Below, in pieces: positions 42,258 to 53,649 of a stretch of 64,000 nt of DNA. The notes below the pieces were generated by a model. It saw only the letters and a program-made list of their open reading frames with translations, was not told the DNA's origin and made no database searches. Numbering within the stretch: position 1 is the stretch's first letter; each line of letters starts with the position of its first letter. This DNA is from Marvania coccoides. Lineage: Eukaryota > Chlorophyta > Trebouxiophyceae > Chlorellales > Chlorellaceae. The stretch covers positions 744,001-808,000 of the forward strand of contig OY978105.1 in NCBI GenBank assembly GCA_963854735.1. Direction: 5' to 3'. Made by a program: the position numbers and the translations under genes.

Positions 42258-45200
42258 ATGTTCCGCTTCGCGTTTTTTGTGGCGGCAGTGCTGCTGGCAG
42301 CCCATCCTGCAGCTGCATTCAAAGAAGAAGACTTCAAGGTGCCTCAAACTCGCCATCACTCTTTTCATTCTCTCCCATCAATTTCCCCCTTCACCTCACT
42401 CTCCTCACCCTCCCCACACCCCCTTCCTCACCCCAGAAATGCCACGATGCCTCCTTCTGCACCCGCCTGCGCGGCAGCGTGAGCACTGCCTTTGAAATCG
42501 TGCCAGCCAGCCTGCAGATTTCCGGCCCCCGCATCACGGCCAAAATCATAAACTCCCAGGACGCGAACGGCACGTTCGTGCTCACGCTTACCTCCTACGG
42601 CCGTACCGTCCGACTGCACATCACCGAGCCTTCAGCCGAGCCCCCCCGCTATGAAGTTCCGGACGTTCTTCTCCCATCGCTGGACGCGCTCCTCTCCCCC
42701 TGGGAGGTCTCAAAAAAGACGGCCACCAAGCTCAAGCTGCGCCTCCCCGCCGCGGACGCCGAAGTGGAGCTCCGATTCTCGCCCGTGGCGCTCGCAATCA
42801 GCGTCGGTGGCAAACCGGCGCTCACCTGGAACGCCGCCTCCCGCTTCCTCTTTGAGCATCGGCGGCACAAGCAGGAGGACGACCCCGAGGGGTGGTGGGC
42901 GGAGAACTTCAAGACGCACCACGACAGCAAGCCTCGCGGGCCTGAAGCAATCTCAATGGACGTAACCTACGAAGGGTTCAACCACGCCTATGGCCTGCCA
43001 GAACGGGCCATTGCGCACTCCCTGCCCTCCACCCGCGACCCCAACGGCACCTACCTGACCGATCCGTACCGCATGTACAATCTGGACGTGTTTGAGTACC
43101 TGCATGACTCGCCTTTCGGGCTGTACGGGTCAATCCCGCTGCTGTGGGGGCACCGCCCTGGGCTCACCGCCGGCGTGTTCTGGCTGAACGCGGCGGAGAT
43201 GTACGTGGACGTGGAGAAGCCGGCGGGCGGGGGTTCCGTGGCCACGCAGTGGATTGCCGAGAGCGGGGTGGTCGACGCTTTCTTTTTGCTGGGCGGGACG
43301 CCGGCGGAGGCGTCGGCGCAGTACGCGGCGATGACGGGGGGCACCGCCATGCCGCAGCTGTTCGCGCTGGGCTACCACCAGTGCCGCTGGAACTATAAGG
43401 ACCAGGAGGACGTTGCCTTGGTGGACGCTGGGTGAGACTTTATGTATTCGAAAATATACAAGGGGAAAAGGGGGGGAAATAAGGGGGGAGATGTATCGAA
43501 TAAATACGTGAACGGATGGATTGCCCAGCGTTGATTTCGCTTGCTGTTATTGGCTTTTTGGGGGGCGGTTTTGAGTGCATTTTATTTATTACCCACGAGC
43601 GCCGTGCTTTTGTTTTTCCATCCTTGGCCCCACTGCCGTCTCCTTTTTCTCACTTTATTTTTTCAGATTTGACTCCCACGACATCCCCTACGACGTGCTG
43701 TGGCTCGACATTGAGCACACAGATGGAAAGCGGTACTTCACGTGGGACTCCAACTACTTTCCAACCCCCGCAGCCATGCAGGCTGACGTGGCGTCACGAG
43801 GGCGCAAGATGGTCACCATCGTGGACCCGCACATCAAGCGAGACACGGCGTGGCGCATCTTCCAGGTAAACTGCTGAAAGAATGAATGAGTGCAGTACTT
43901 GACGCTGAATCCAGCGTTGAACCTTTTTTTTTGGTGGTTGTTGAACTCAATATAAAATTTTAGCTGTTTCTGTCCCAATACCCACATCGAGTGTCTCGTA
44001 TACTTTCTATCCCAGTTATCCTCATTCTCTCTTTAATATTTTTCTCCTCCCCTCCCCTCCCCTCTTTTACCGCTATACCCTTCAAAAATCCTCCAAAATC
44101 ATCTCAAAACCTCCCTTGTCCCCCTTCATCCCACCCCCACCCACCCCTCCGTGCAGGAAGCCGAGCAAAAGGGGCTGTTCGTCAAGGACAAAGAGGGCAA
44201 AGATTTTGACGGCTGGTGCTGGCCCGGCAGCTCTTCCTACCCCGATTGGACCGTGCCAGAGGTCCGCGCGTGGTGGGCCGAGCAGTTTTCTCTCGCGCAC
44301 TACGTGGGGTCCACCCCCGACCTCTACATCTGGAACGATATGAACGAGCCATCAGTTTTCAATGGGCCGGAAATCTCGATGCACAAAGACCTGGTGCACG
44401 CCAACCACGCGGAGCACCGCGACGTACACAACGTCTACGGGTACTACTACCACATGGCCACGGTGGAGGGGCTGGTGAAGCGCGGAGTGACGGAGAAAGG
44501 GGCGGCGGGGGATCGGCCGTTTGTGCTGTCCCGTGCCTTCTTTGCGGGCTCACAGCGGCTGGGACCCATCTGGACGGGGGACAATGGCGCGGAGTGGGAG
44601 CATCTGGACGTGTCGGTGCCCATGCTGCTGTCTCTCGGCGTGGCAGGGCTGCCGTTTTCTGGCGCTGACGTCGGCGGATTTTTTGGCAACCCGGACGCGG
44701 AGCTGATGACGCGTTGGTACCAGGTGGGCGCGTTCTACCCCTTCTTCAGGGGGCACGCGCACCTGGAGTCGAAGCGCCGCGAGCCGTGGCTGTTTGGGGA
44801 GGAGGCAACCACGATGATTCGAGCGGCAATTCGCCGGCGCTACCGCCTCCTGCCGTACATTTACACCCTGTTTGCGCACGCCAACGTGTCAGGCGCGCCT
44901 GTGATGCGCCCCATGTGGTACGAGTTCCCTGGGAGCGCGGGCGTGGCGGAGGAGGATCGAGTGTTCATGCTGGGCTCGGCGGTGGCGGTGGCGCCAGTGC
45001 TGCGGCAGGGGGAGACCACCGTGCGGGTGGTGAGTTTCGCAGTGGTTTTTTAACTTGACCTTACTTTATCCAAAATTCTGCTTGTTTGTCTCTGCATTTT
45101 TGCCTTTTTTTCCTTCAACTTTCCACCTTATTTTCTAATTATTGCACCCCCTTTTTGTTTTTCCTGTACAGGTACTGCCCATGGATGACGTCACCAAGGT

Positions 45201-45828
45201 GTGGTATGACGCAGAGGACGGCACCGCCGTGGCGCCCCACACAGCGCCCAGCGGCAAGCCTTCGGTGGCCGAGTTCACGGCGGACGCCCCCCTGGACACC
45301 ATCCGCAGCTTCCTGCGCGGCGGCAGCATGCTCCCCATCAAAGAACGGCCCAGGCGGTCCTCCACAGCAATGATCGGAGACCCCCTCACGCTAGTCATCG
45401 CTTTGGACCACAATGGGGAAGCGCAGGGCGACCTGTACCTGGACGACGGTCGCAGCTACGCGTTCCAGGCGGGGCAGTACGCCTACCGCGCGTTTACCTT
45501 TGCAGCAGACGGCACGCTCACCGCAACCACTGGCCAACTGCAGGGGCTGCCTGCTGCTGACCCAAAGTTCGCTTCGCAGGTGGTGGTTGACAAAATTGTG
45601 GTGCTGGGGCTGGCTAATGGGCCGCAGGGGTGGGCTGTACAGGTGGCGGCGGGTGCAGCGGCAGGCAGCAAGGAAAGGACGCTGGAGGCTGCACCTGGGC
45701 CGCTGTACCTCACGCCAGGCCTGCCAGAGGTAGCGCTGGTAGTGCGGCGACCGCAGCTGCCGGCGGACGGCGACTGGACGCTGACATTTTCGCGGGTGAA
45801 GGGCAGTGCAGCGGCGACAGCCAGATAG
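42258..45828 (+). CDS. ER alpha-glucosidase II catalytic subunit (GH31)
   Basis: Exons 42258-42338, 42437-43431, 43667-43865, 44157-45029 and 45172-45828 give 934 residues. Glucosidase II trims the two inner alpha-1,3 glucoses from N-glycans in the ER lumen and controls the calnexin cycle. Exon 1 encodes the signal peptide [20 protein letters not shown] almost alone. The mature start [13 protein letters not shown] matches the family. GH31 signatures: [45 protein letters not shown] (nucleophile Asp at about 486), WTGDNGAEW (acid/base Asp at about 567) and [20 protein letters not shown]. Length fits the roughly 920-residue eukaryotic enzyme. The C-terminus lacks an HDEL-type signal, as expected if it is held by a beta subunit. 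Confidence 0.95.
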
Positions 45829-46060
45829 GTAATTATGATGGTTCCTTCTTTTCAGTTTATTCTATCGCTGTGTACTTTTGGTATTGCACTCATGATCGAA
45901 ATTCGGAGTTTTAAAACAAATAACGCACAAGTAACATTAAATTCTTATTTTTTTGTCAGTGACAGTAAATGAGGAGCAATTGAAATTATTCGTCAGGGCA
46001 AAATAGCAAAATTGAAATATTATTAACGCCTAATACGGCTTATTTTATGCTGCGACAGCG

Positions 46061-47254
46061 TCACATTCGTCTCCTGTCTCTAATAGTGAAGTCAATAATA
46101 GGCTGCAGCTGCGGTAGGGCGCCTTCTGGTTGGGTCTCGCCCCCCCGGCACTCCTTCATTGCATGCAGTTCTGGCAGCCTTGCCGCCGCGTCGCACAGCC
46201 CCGCGCACTGCGGCATGTCGTACACCGCGATGGAAGCCTCCGAGCAGCGCGTCGCGCACAGCCGCCGGTCGTCCAGGTGCTTCACATTCAAAGAAAGCAT
46301 CCATGCGCCGACGGTGACGTCTTCGTTGGCAAAAAAACGCAGGCTGGAGGGGTCTCGAGCGGCAAGGAGGCCCGCAGCCCGCCCAGACAGCACGTATATC
46401 GTGCCCCAGCAGTGCGTGAAGTACGTTCTGCTGCCGAGAACCGCGTGTTGTGGTTCGTACCAGCGGAAATTTTTCGAAGTGTAGATGGGTCCCGTTTTCA
46501 TGCACCCCACGTAGTCCGCTTGCTGCGCGCTCCATTGTCGCACCGCCGCCGGCACGCGCCCCAGGTGCAGGTAGACGTCATCGTCCGCTTTGATGATGTA
46601 CTGCGCGTCGTACTGCTGCACCGCCGCTCGAAAGAAAGTCAGCGTCTTGTTGGTCAGGCTGAGGTAGTGCTCCTGCAGCGGCAGCCGCATGAACCCGCCG
46701 TGCGCGGCGGCCTCCGCCGCGATCTCTGCTTCTGCTGCTGCGTCTGAGGAATGCCCGATGACAAATCGAACGACAACGCCAGCCGAGGCTTCCAACTGGT
46801 CAATGGCGGCCTGAGAAGGAGGAAACCAGGTGGCACGCAGGGCCTGCCGCCGCAGGGCATAGTCGTACTTGGGATTGGAGCGGTCGGTGGTGAAGCCAGT
46901 CTGATTTTGAGGGTACAAGAAATGAAGCAGGTGAATTCGTCAATATTATTAGGATTTTGCATAGGGAAGAATGCATAAAATTGGGTTGCCATACAGGTGG
47001 GGTTTGGATTGAAAGAGGGCGCTTACTTGGACTCCTAAGACTGCTAGAACTTTTTTTCGGGGGCCCAGCTGTCGGCGAGAATCGGCGGTAAAGTCCGAGG
47101 GGTCGCCTCCCGTCAAGGGATTGCCGGTCTGGGGCCGCAACTGTGTGTGCGGGGTTGCTGGCGACCTAGAGCGCAGGGAGCAGAGCACCAGTGCCGTAAT
47201 AAAGCCCGTCAAAAATGGGATCACAGGCCGTTTTTGTCTACGAGCTGGAGGCAT
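46061..47254 (-). CDS. GT31 family glycosyltransferase (beta-1,3-galactosyltransferase type)
   Basis: Exons 47254-47027 and 46900-46061 give 355 residues. The N-terminus MPPARRQKRPVIPFLTGFIT then ALVLCSL is a short cytosolic tail plus one membrane anchor, i.e. a type II Golgi protein. The catalytic domain has the GT31 pattern: VLAVLGVQTGF at the first strand, RRQALRATWFPP, KADDDVYLHL (the metal/UDP-sugar-binding DDD motif), YPxYxxG-like FTHCWGTIYVLSG, and FFANEDVTVGAWML (the conserved ED-V-G element). The last about 60 residues are Cys-rich (CATRCSEAS, MPQCAGLCD, KECRGG), suggesting disulfides. Plant relatives galactosylate hydroxyproline or N-glycans. An algal extensin-like wall would be a natural acceptor, but that is inference. 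Confidence 0.88.
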
Positions 47255-47528
47255 GCTGCAAGATGGCGCATTTGTGGAGTTGCTTTAGATATGCATGGAA
47301 ACAATGTGCTCCTCGTTGACTCGTTGCAATGCGAAATTCAAACGGGCAACCCTCGCGCCTTCACTCACGGCTCAAACAATTTTTTTGTCGAGACGGCTTC
47401 TACCTTCATGTCCCCTAGATTATTAGCACGTTTATAGCCAATGAGTACTATTTGAACACGAAAAGAAGGCGCATGACAACCGGAAGGAGCGTATTCACTA
47501 GTTTCGGAAATAAATTGTAATTTTGTCG

Positions 47529-50500
47529 ATGTTTCTCACGCAAGGCCAGCAGCAGCAAGGGGCATTTCTCAATCCATTTCAACAAGGATGCAATGACGCT
47601 AGCGATCTGGTCAGCTCCTCCAGCTGGGACACGAATTTTAGTGAAGGCGAATTTAATGCCGCCGGTCTGAGGGGGAGCCCTCTGGGCCCTCTCGCTGCGC
47701 TGGATCGAGCGCATTCCGGCCAGCTTCCTTGTGGATTGAACCCGGGCATGGCGTCATTGAGCATGGCCGACAGTCTTCCTTTCAACATGGCACAGGTGCG
47801 ACACCCTATGTTGCCGCGATCCCCACGGTTCCCCTCCACCAGCATGTGGATTCATGTCACATTGCCGGTTTAATTATGCACTGCCGCGCCTCCGCCGTCT
47901 CGCGGTGCCCCCACCCTCACCCCCGAGTTCTCGTTAATTTCTCATCTCCCTTTGCAGGCTGGGTTGGGCGATCAGACGTCAATGGGGTGGGGAGGACGCC
48001 CCCTCAACCACGCTACCACCCCTCCCAAGCATCAGCAACCCTCCCCGCAGAATGGCCATCGCGGAAGGGGCCGGTCTGATGACTTCTCAGGCGGGTCACT
48101 CACCCCGCCTCCAGGCGGCCCTCATCACTCCCACAACCACGCGCACCACCGCGCCAACAACCGCCAGGGCCAGCAGCAGCCCCACCGCGGCCGCAACGGG
48201 CCCGGGGGGGTCCCCAACGGCGGCGGCCACCGCGCAAACAATGCGCAAGGCCGCGGCGGCGGCAACGGCAACGGCGGCAATGCCAACAACAACCACGCCA
48301 AGGGGGGCAACAACCACGGCAATTACCGCCGTCTCTGGCAGCAGGTGACCGCCGTCAACCGCGGCGGCTGCCTGGGCGACTCTGACGGCCCTCCCTTTGG
48401 GGAGGCGACGGTGGAAGATTTGCTGGAAACTGTGAGGCAACTGCCGGCAGACGCGTCTGCGGTGCAGGCTGTGGCGCAGGGACTGTACTACCTCGACTCG
48501 GGGGCCCTGGCAGCGCTGCTCAAGGAGCTGAACAAGGCAGGCCACGCCCGCCGTGCCCAGGTATGCCATTTTGGGGGGTTAATTTTGACGCCATTTTCTT
48601 ACTTTCTACCAGTTGTACTGCTGCACCCTTGGCGATTTCGCGCTGGTTGGATTTGCTTCTTGCTCTTTTTCCCACTTACCACCCCAGAAACGCATTATCA
48701 GAGTCGTTGTCACTCTAAAATTGACCTGTTGACACTTTTTTCTCCCCGCCTTATTTATTTTGCAGGAAATTTTCGACTGGCTGCGCGGGCTGGACCCCTC
48801 CCACGACCTCTCCTCGCTGTGCAACACCATGACCTACACCACCATGATCTCGCAGTGCGGCAGTCAGCAGGCGCTGCGGCGGGCACTGGAGCTCATGGCG
48901 GAGATGCGCAGCAGGGGGGTGCAGTGCAACGTGCACACCTACTCCGCGCTCATGAACGTCTGCATCAAAGGCAAGAGAAAACACCCTATCATTCACCCCC
49001 CCCCCCCATCTTCGTGTAATTTCACCCCTCTTCGTGTAATTTCCCCCATTTTTTCGCCCCTTTCCACCCTCGTTGCCTCTTTGTTTCACCCCCAAATTGG
49101 CGTAGTCGATACTCCTCCTGTCCCTCCATTTACACACACGCCTGCACCCCCCCTTTCCTAACCCAAAATCCCCTCCTTTCTGTTGTTTTGCAGCCAGCGA
49201 GCTGGACCTGGCGCTTGACGTGTATCGCCAGATGGTGGCAGAGGGCTGCACCCCCAACCTGGTAACCTACAACACCCTCATCGACGTGTACGGCAAGACC
49301 GGCGCCTGGGAAGAGGCCGTGGCAGTACTGGACGTACTGGAATCTCAAGGAATTGACCCCGAGGTTCGGACGTACAATACGGTCATCATCGCGTGCAACC
49401 AGTCGTCCCGCGCCGCCGAGGCGCTGCGCGTGTACGAGCGCATGCTGGCCGCGGGCGCGGCGCCCACCGCCACCACCTACACCGCCCTGATTTCGGCCTA
49501 TGGCAAAGCGGGGCAGCTGGACGCAGCGCTGCAGATCTTCCAAGACATGCTGCGCCGCGGGTGCGAGCGCAACGTGATCACGTACTCGTCCCTCATCTCT
49601 GCCTGCGAGAAGGCGGGCCGGTGGGAGCTGGCGCTGGAGCTGTTTAATGAAATGCACGCCGAGGGGTGCCGCCCCAACGTTGTGACCTACAACAGCCTCA
49701 TCGCGGCGTGCGCGCAGGGCGCGCAGTGGGGCAAGGCGCAGGAGCTGTTTGAGCAGATGCAGTCCAAGGGGTGCCGCCCGGATGCCGTTACTTTTGGCGG
49801 ACTGATTGCTGCGTACGATCGCGCCGGTCTGTGGCGCCGGGCGCTGGCCGCTTTCGAGCAGATGCGGGGGATGAGCTGCCGGCCAGACACAGTGGTGTAC
49901 AACACTGTGGTGGGCGCGCTGTGGCGCACCGGGCTGCTGTGGGCGCAGGCTCGAGCGGTGCAAATTTTCCAGGCGGCGTGCCGGCAGGGCCACTTCCGGC
50001 TGACTGTGCACACCGTGCCGGCTTGCGGCACCGGAAGCGGCGGCGGTGCGATCCCGAGCTCCCCTTCAGAGGCGTCCAGGAGCCCCAACGCGCAGGCGGT
50101 GGCGGAGGCGGCGGCGCTGTATCGCATGGGTTCCTGCCTTGCTTCCGAGGTATGCGCTCATTTTTTTCACCCTTTTCAACCCCTTTATTATTCATTGCAT
50201 TTTCAACCGCACTTTCCATCTATTTTTCGTCATTCCCCCCACCAAAAACTCTGCTGCTGGTCCTCGAAATAACAATCAACGTGAACTCTCTCTTGTTTTC
50301 CTTTCCTATAGATTTCTGTGTCTGGAGACCTGGACTGCCCCACCACGGCGTTTGCCGTCCTCTCCCCCGACGACCTCGTCGCTCTGGCAGCCGTGTGCCC
50401 CTCCCCCGCCCCCACTGCCGACTCCAACTGCTCCCCGACCTGTGGCCTCTCGCCGGCCCCCTCCCTGGGCGCCACCGTGGCCAACAACAGCGCGGGCGGC

Positions 50501-51914
50501 GGCGTGACCATCGAGTTCGGCATGCACGCGTTCACGCTGGGCAGTGCCATGCTGAGCCTGCTGCGCTGGGTGTCGGAACTTCGGGACCGACTCCCTCGGG
50601 ATGCTTCCAGGGTCGATCCAACCCAGAACGTGGCCCTGGTGCTCAACAAGGGCAAGCCCTCGCGGGAACACACTTACCCGGCCATCAAAGCCGCGCTGAC
50701 GGCGGTGCTGGAGGCCTGGGGGTCGCCGTTTGTGCTGCGGGACGTGCCGCAGGGCTGCCGCATCGAAGCGGGGTCCGCTGGGGCCGCTGCGTGGCTGGGC
50801 ACGCCCGCCGCAGAGCTGGCGTTGAAGGCGCTGTCGCAGGCGAGCGCGCGTGGGGCTGCGGAGTCCCCTGGCGGCGGCGGCAGCGGTGGACCCAATGCCG
50901 CCTCCCGGGACTCTATTTTCCACGAGGACGCTGCGGTCGAGCGGCGCTGCGCGGAAGCTTTCGCCGCGGTGCGTCGCTTTGAGAACGGCTACGAGACCGC
51001 TGGTGGCGGCGCTGGAGCCCCAGCAGCAGCGTCTCAGAATGACGCCGGCGAAGAATGCGGAGAGAAAGAGCCGCTGTCGCCCTCTGAGACCCCCGCCAAC
51101 GCCCGGCGTCCGCTGTTCCAGGCCACTGCGGACCTGGGACAGCTGTTTGGGTACTCAGACGAGGTGGTGTACGATGCTTTCTTGCTGCTGGACCGGGCGA
51201 TGGTTGCCGCCGGGGACAAGGCGCTGGGGGTGTCGCTGGCCGCCGCCGTCGTGGCCTCGCTCATCATCGCAGCCCGCCAAGGTAAGAAAATATGAAACAT
51301 GTTTTATTTCTGCTATATTATATAATAAATCGTCGAGAAGAATGATCGATGGGATCTGCCTCGATTTCTTCATCTCAAATGTGTTTATTTCCCTGTCATT
51401 TCCCCCCGAATCCTTAAATATATCGCCGCTATTTCCATATTATATCTTTGCAGCTGGAGAGCAGTCTCCTCACGGCCCTGTGCCCACCGCCGCTGACCGA
51501 GCTGCCGGCCTGCAAGACGGAGACTCGGAGGCAGCGCTGACCGTCGTGCGCTCCCTCCTGGGCGGGGACACCGCCTCCATCTCCTCCCTGCGCGTCCTCA
51601 AGCTCTACCTGGAGCGCCTGGGGGCAGATTTCTCGGGGGGCTCCTCTCAGCAAGACTCGCTCTGGCCGGCCGCCGGGGCGGCGCTGAAGCTGCTTCCCGA
51701 GGCGGTGTGCGATGTGGAGCTGCGCAAGGAAGCCCCATCCACGCTGGCGGCGGCTGCCATGCTGGCGGGGCGGCGGGCGGCGGGGCGGACGCCTTTTTGG
51801 CCGTCAGCGCTTGAAGCGCTGACTGGGATGGAAGGCGCACCCGGAACGAAGCTGGCGACGGTGGCAGACCGCGCGCTGGCGGCGCTGGCAGCCTCGGCAG
51901 CGAGCTCCACGTGA
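47529..51914 (+). CDS. PPR-SMR-cyclin fusion protein, probably organellar RNA metabolism
   Basis: Six exons (47529-47795, 47958-48560, 48766-48970, 49194-50149, 50312-51281, 51454-51914) give 1153 residues. The N-terminal 270 residues are low complexity (Gln, then Asn/Gly/His). About nine P-class pentatricopeptide repeats follow at about residues 310-640, e.g. LVTYNTLIDVYGKTGAWEEA, VITYSSLISACEKAGRWELA and VVTYNSLIAACAQ. Residues about 745-850 match an SMR domain (VTIEFGMHAFTLGSAMLSLL, VALVLNKGKPSREHTYPAIK, IEAGSAGAAAWL). Residues about 935-1060 look like a cyclin box (LFGYSDEVVYDAFLLLDRAM, LGVSLAAAVVASLIIAARQ, LRVLKLYLERLG). PPR-SMR proteins such as GUN1 act on plastid RNA. The cyclin extension is, as I recall, a green-algal feature. 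Intron 3 has a GC donor (AAAG then GCAAGA at 48971). No clear transit peptide is visible. Confidence 0.88.
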
Positions 51915-53649
51915 AGAGAGGAAAAATGATCGGACGACAATTTTCTAAGTGAGCTGGCTGCAGTCGTCCGTTTCTCCTTCAGCTTACCGTCTTCCGCACT
52001 TCCACCCTTCCCAACTGCAAGAGCGACCAAGTTTGTTATCCAAAATTCATTTCTGGCATTCTTTTGGTGTTGTTTTATTTTGCACAGAGATCCGCTGTAC
52101 ACCTTCCCTTTTCGATGTCCCTTCTGCATCCTCACGCTGGTGTGGTTGAAACTTTGATCTCATGGGGAGGTTCCAAAAAACAAAACGTTTTTTAAACAGG
52201 TTTTGGGGCCTCCTGTCCCTTTCCATTGCCGTCCCTCTATGACTTTTTTCTTCTTCTTCTTCTTTTCCCTGTCTAAAACGTGGGCAGGCTGCCCTTTTCC
52301 CTTCTCTCATTACCCCGGCAATGATTTGAGCCTTTTAACCGCTTGAACCTCAGCCCTCGTGTCTTATTTTTTTTGCAGCGTCAGTTTTCCCACACTCATT
52401 TTCAATGGATAAAAAACCTGTTTGCCCCCAACACCATTGCAGTTCAAATTAGTTATTCATTTTTTCCCCCCCGTTCTGTTATTTTCTCGGATGTGCGGTA
52501 CAAGCAGTGACGCTCTGTGTATTGCTTTTTTTTTCGCGCAATGTGGTAGAGAGAGGTATCGGTTGGCCTCATTTCCACCACGCCGCTTAACCAAGCGTTC
52601 AGCGAGCCCACTTCTTTCTTCTCATTTTTGCCGCGCACCCGTTCATTATTTTCAAACAAAATCCTTTGCCTCTGAGCCCCTGCCGCTCTGAAGAAAATTC
52701 TGTCGATACCTGAACAGTCACACGCCTCTTTATAATCTCTTTCCCTCCAGCGCCAGCCTGTCTGGCCTCGGGGGGGGGGGGGCTGCCATGAGTTCAGCGC
52801 CAGATTGTGGCTTGATCGCGCCAGAACTGTGGAGGCTCCCCCCTCTAGCAAGAACATAAATCCATGCTCACACCGACGATGATAATTTTTTTCATTTTGA
52901 TTTTGGTTTTCTTATCGCGCCCCTGTCGTCGCTAATCGTCTTTATTTCACTTTTTTTTTTTCTTTTCTCACTAACCAAACCCACAAAAAAATATGTGTGG
53001 CAAGCTCACTGCAAGCCTCCCAGCCTCTTTACTTTAGCCCGTGCCTGAGTAGCGCGCCCAGTTTTGTTCTCTACCTTTGCAACCACACTGCACTTTTTCG
53101 TTTCAGCACCCCTCGTATAATTATATTGTCAATGATATGTCAAAATGCTATATGGTACACCACTTCCCTCCCATAATATTCCGTTGATTGTCTTTCTTCC
53201 CCTTCGAGAATCTACATAGCGCTGAGATGACAATGAATGTGCGGTGTATGTGGCATGCTTTAGAGTGAACGCACTCTCTCCCTTCCCCACTTCTACACGC
53301 ATCTATGCATACGATACCAACCTGAGTTCCATCTTTCTCTTAACCCCCATCATTAGAAAGCACTGCCATTGTTCCGATTTTTAGAGCACCCAGTGAGCCT
53401 TATATACGTCAACTTTTCTTCTTCTTTTTTATTTATCTCGCACTTCTCCCTTACCTCTGATTTATATTATAAACGCACACTGACTCTCTAGAAACCACGC
53501 TCGGCGCAACCTCTATGTCCTCGTTTTGCTTTTTTGAATAGATGTAAGCAATAAAAAATAATATCCGACATTGATAGGGGCATAAAAATGAAAAATAGCC
53601 CCCAAAATTAAACGCTAATTCATTTTATTATTTATTACTGCCTTTCTCA
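51915..53649. other. Long pyrimidine-rich intergenic stretch
   Basis: 1.7 kb, the longest gene-free stretch here, between two converging genes. The plus strand is strikingly T/C-rich throughout (long CTTTTTC-type runs, TTCTTCTTCTTC at 52249). No open frame of protein-like composition, tRNA, or repeat shared with the rest of the window was found. It may include a long 3' UTR of the PPR gene. Confidence 0.5.
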
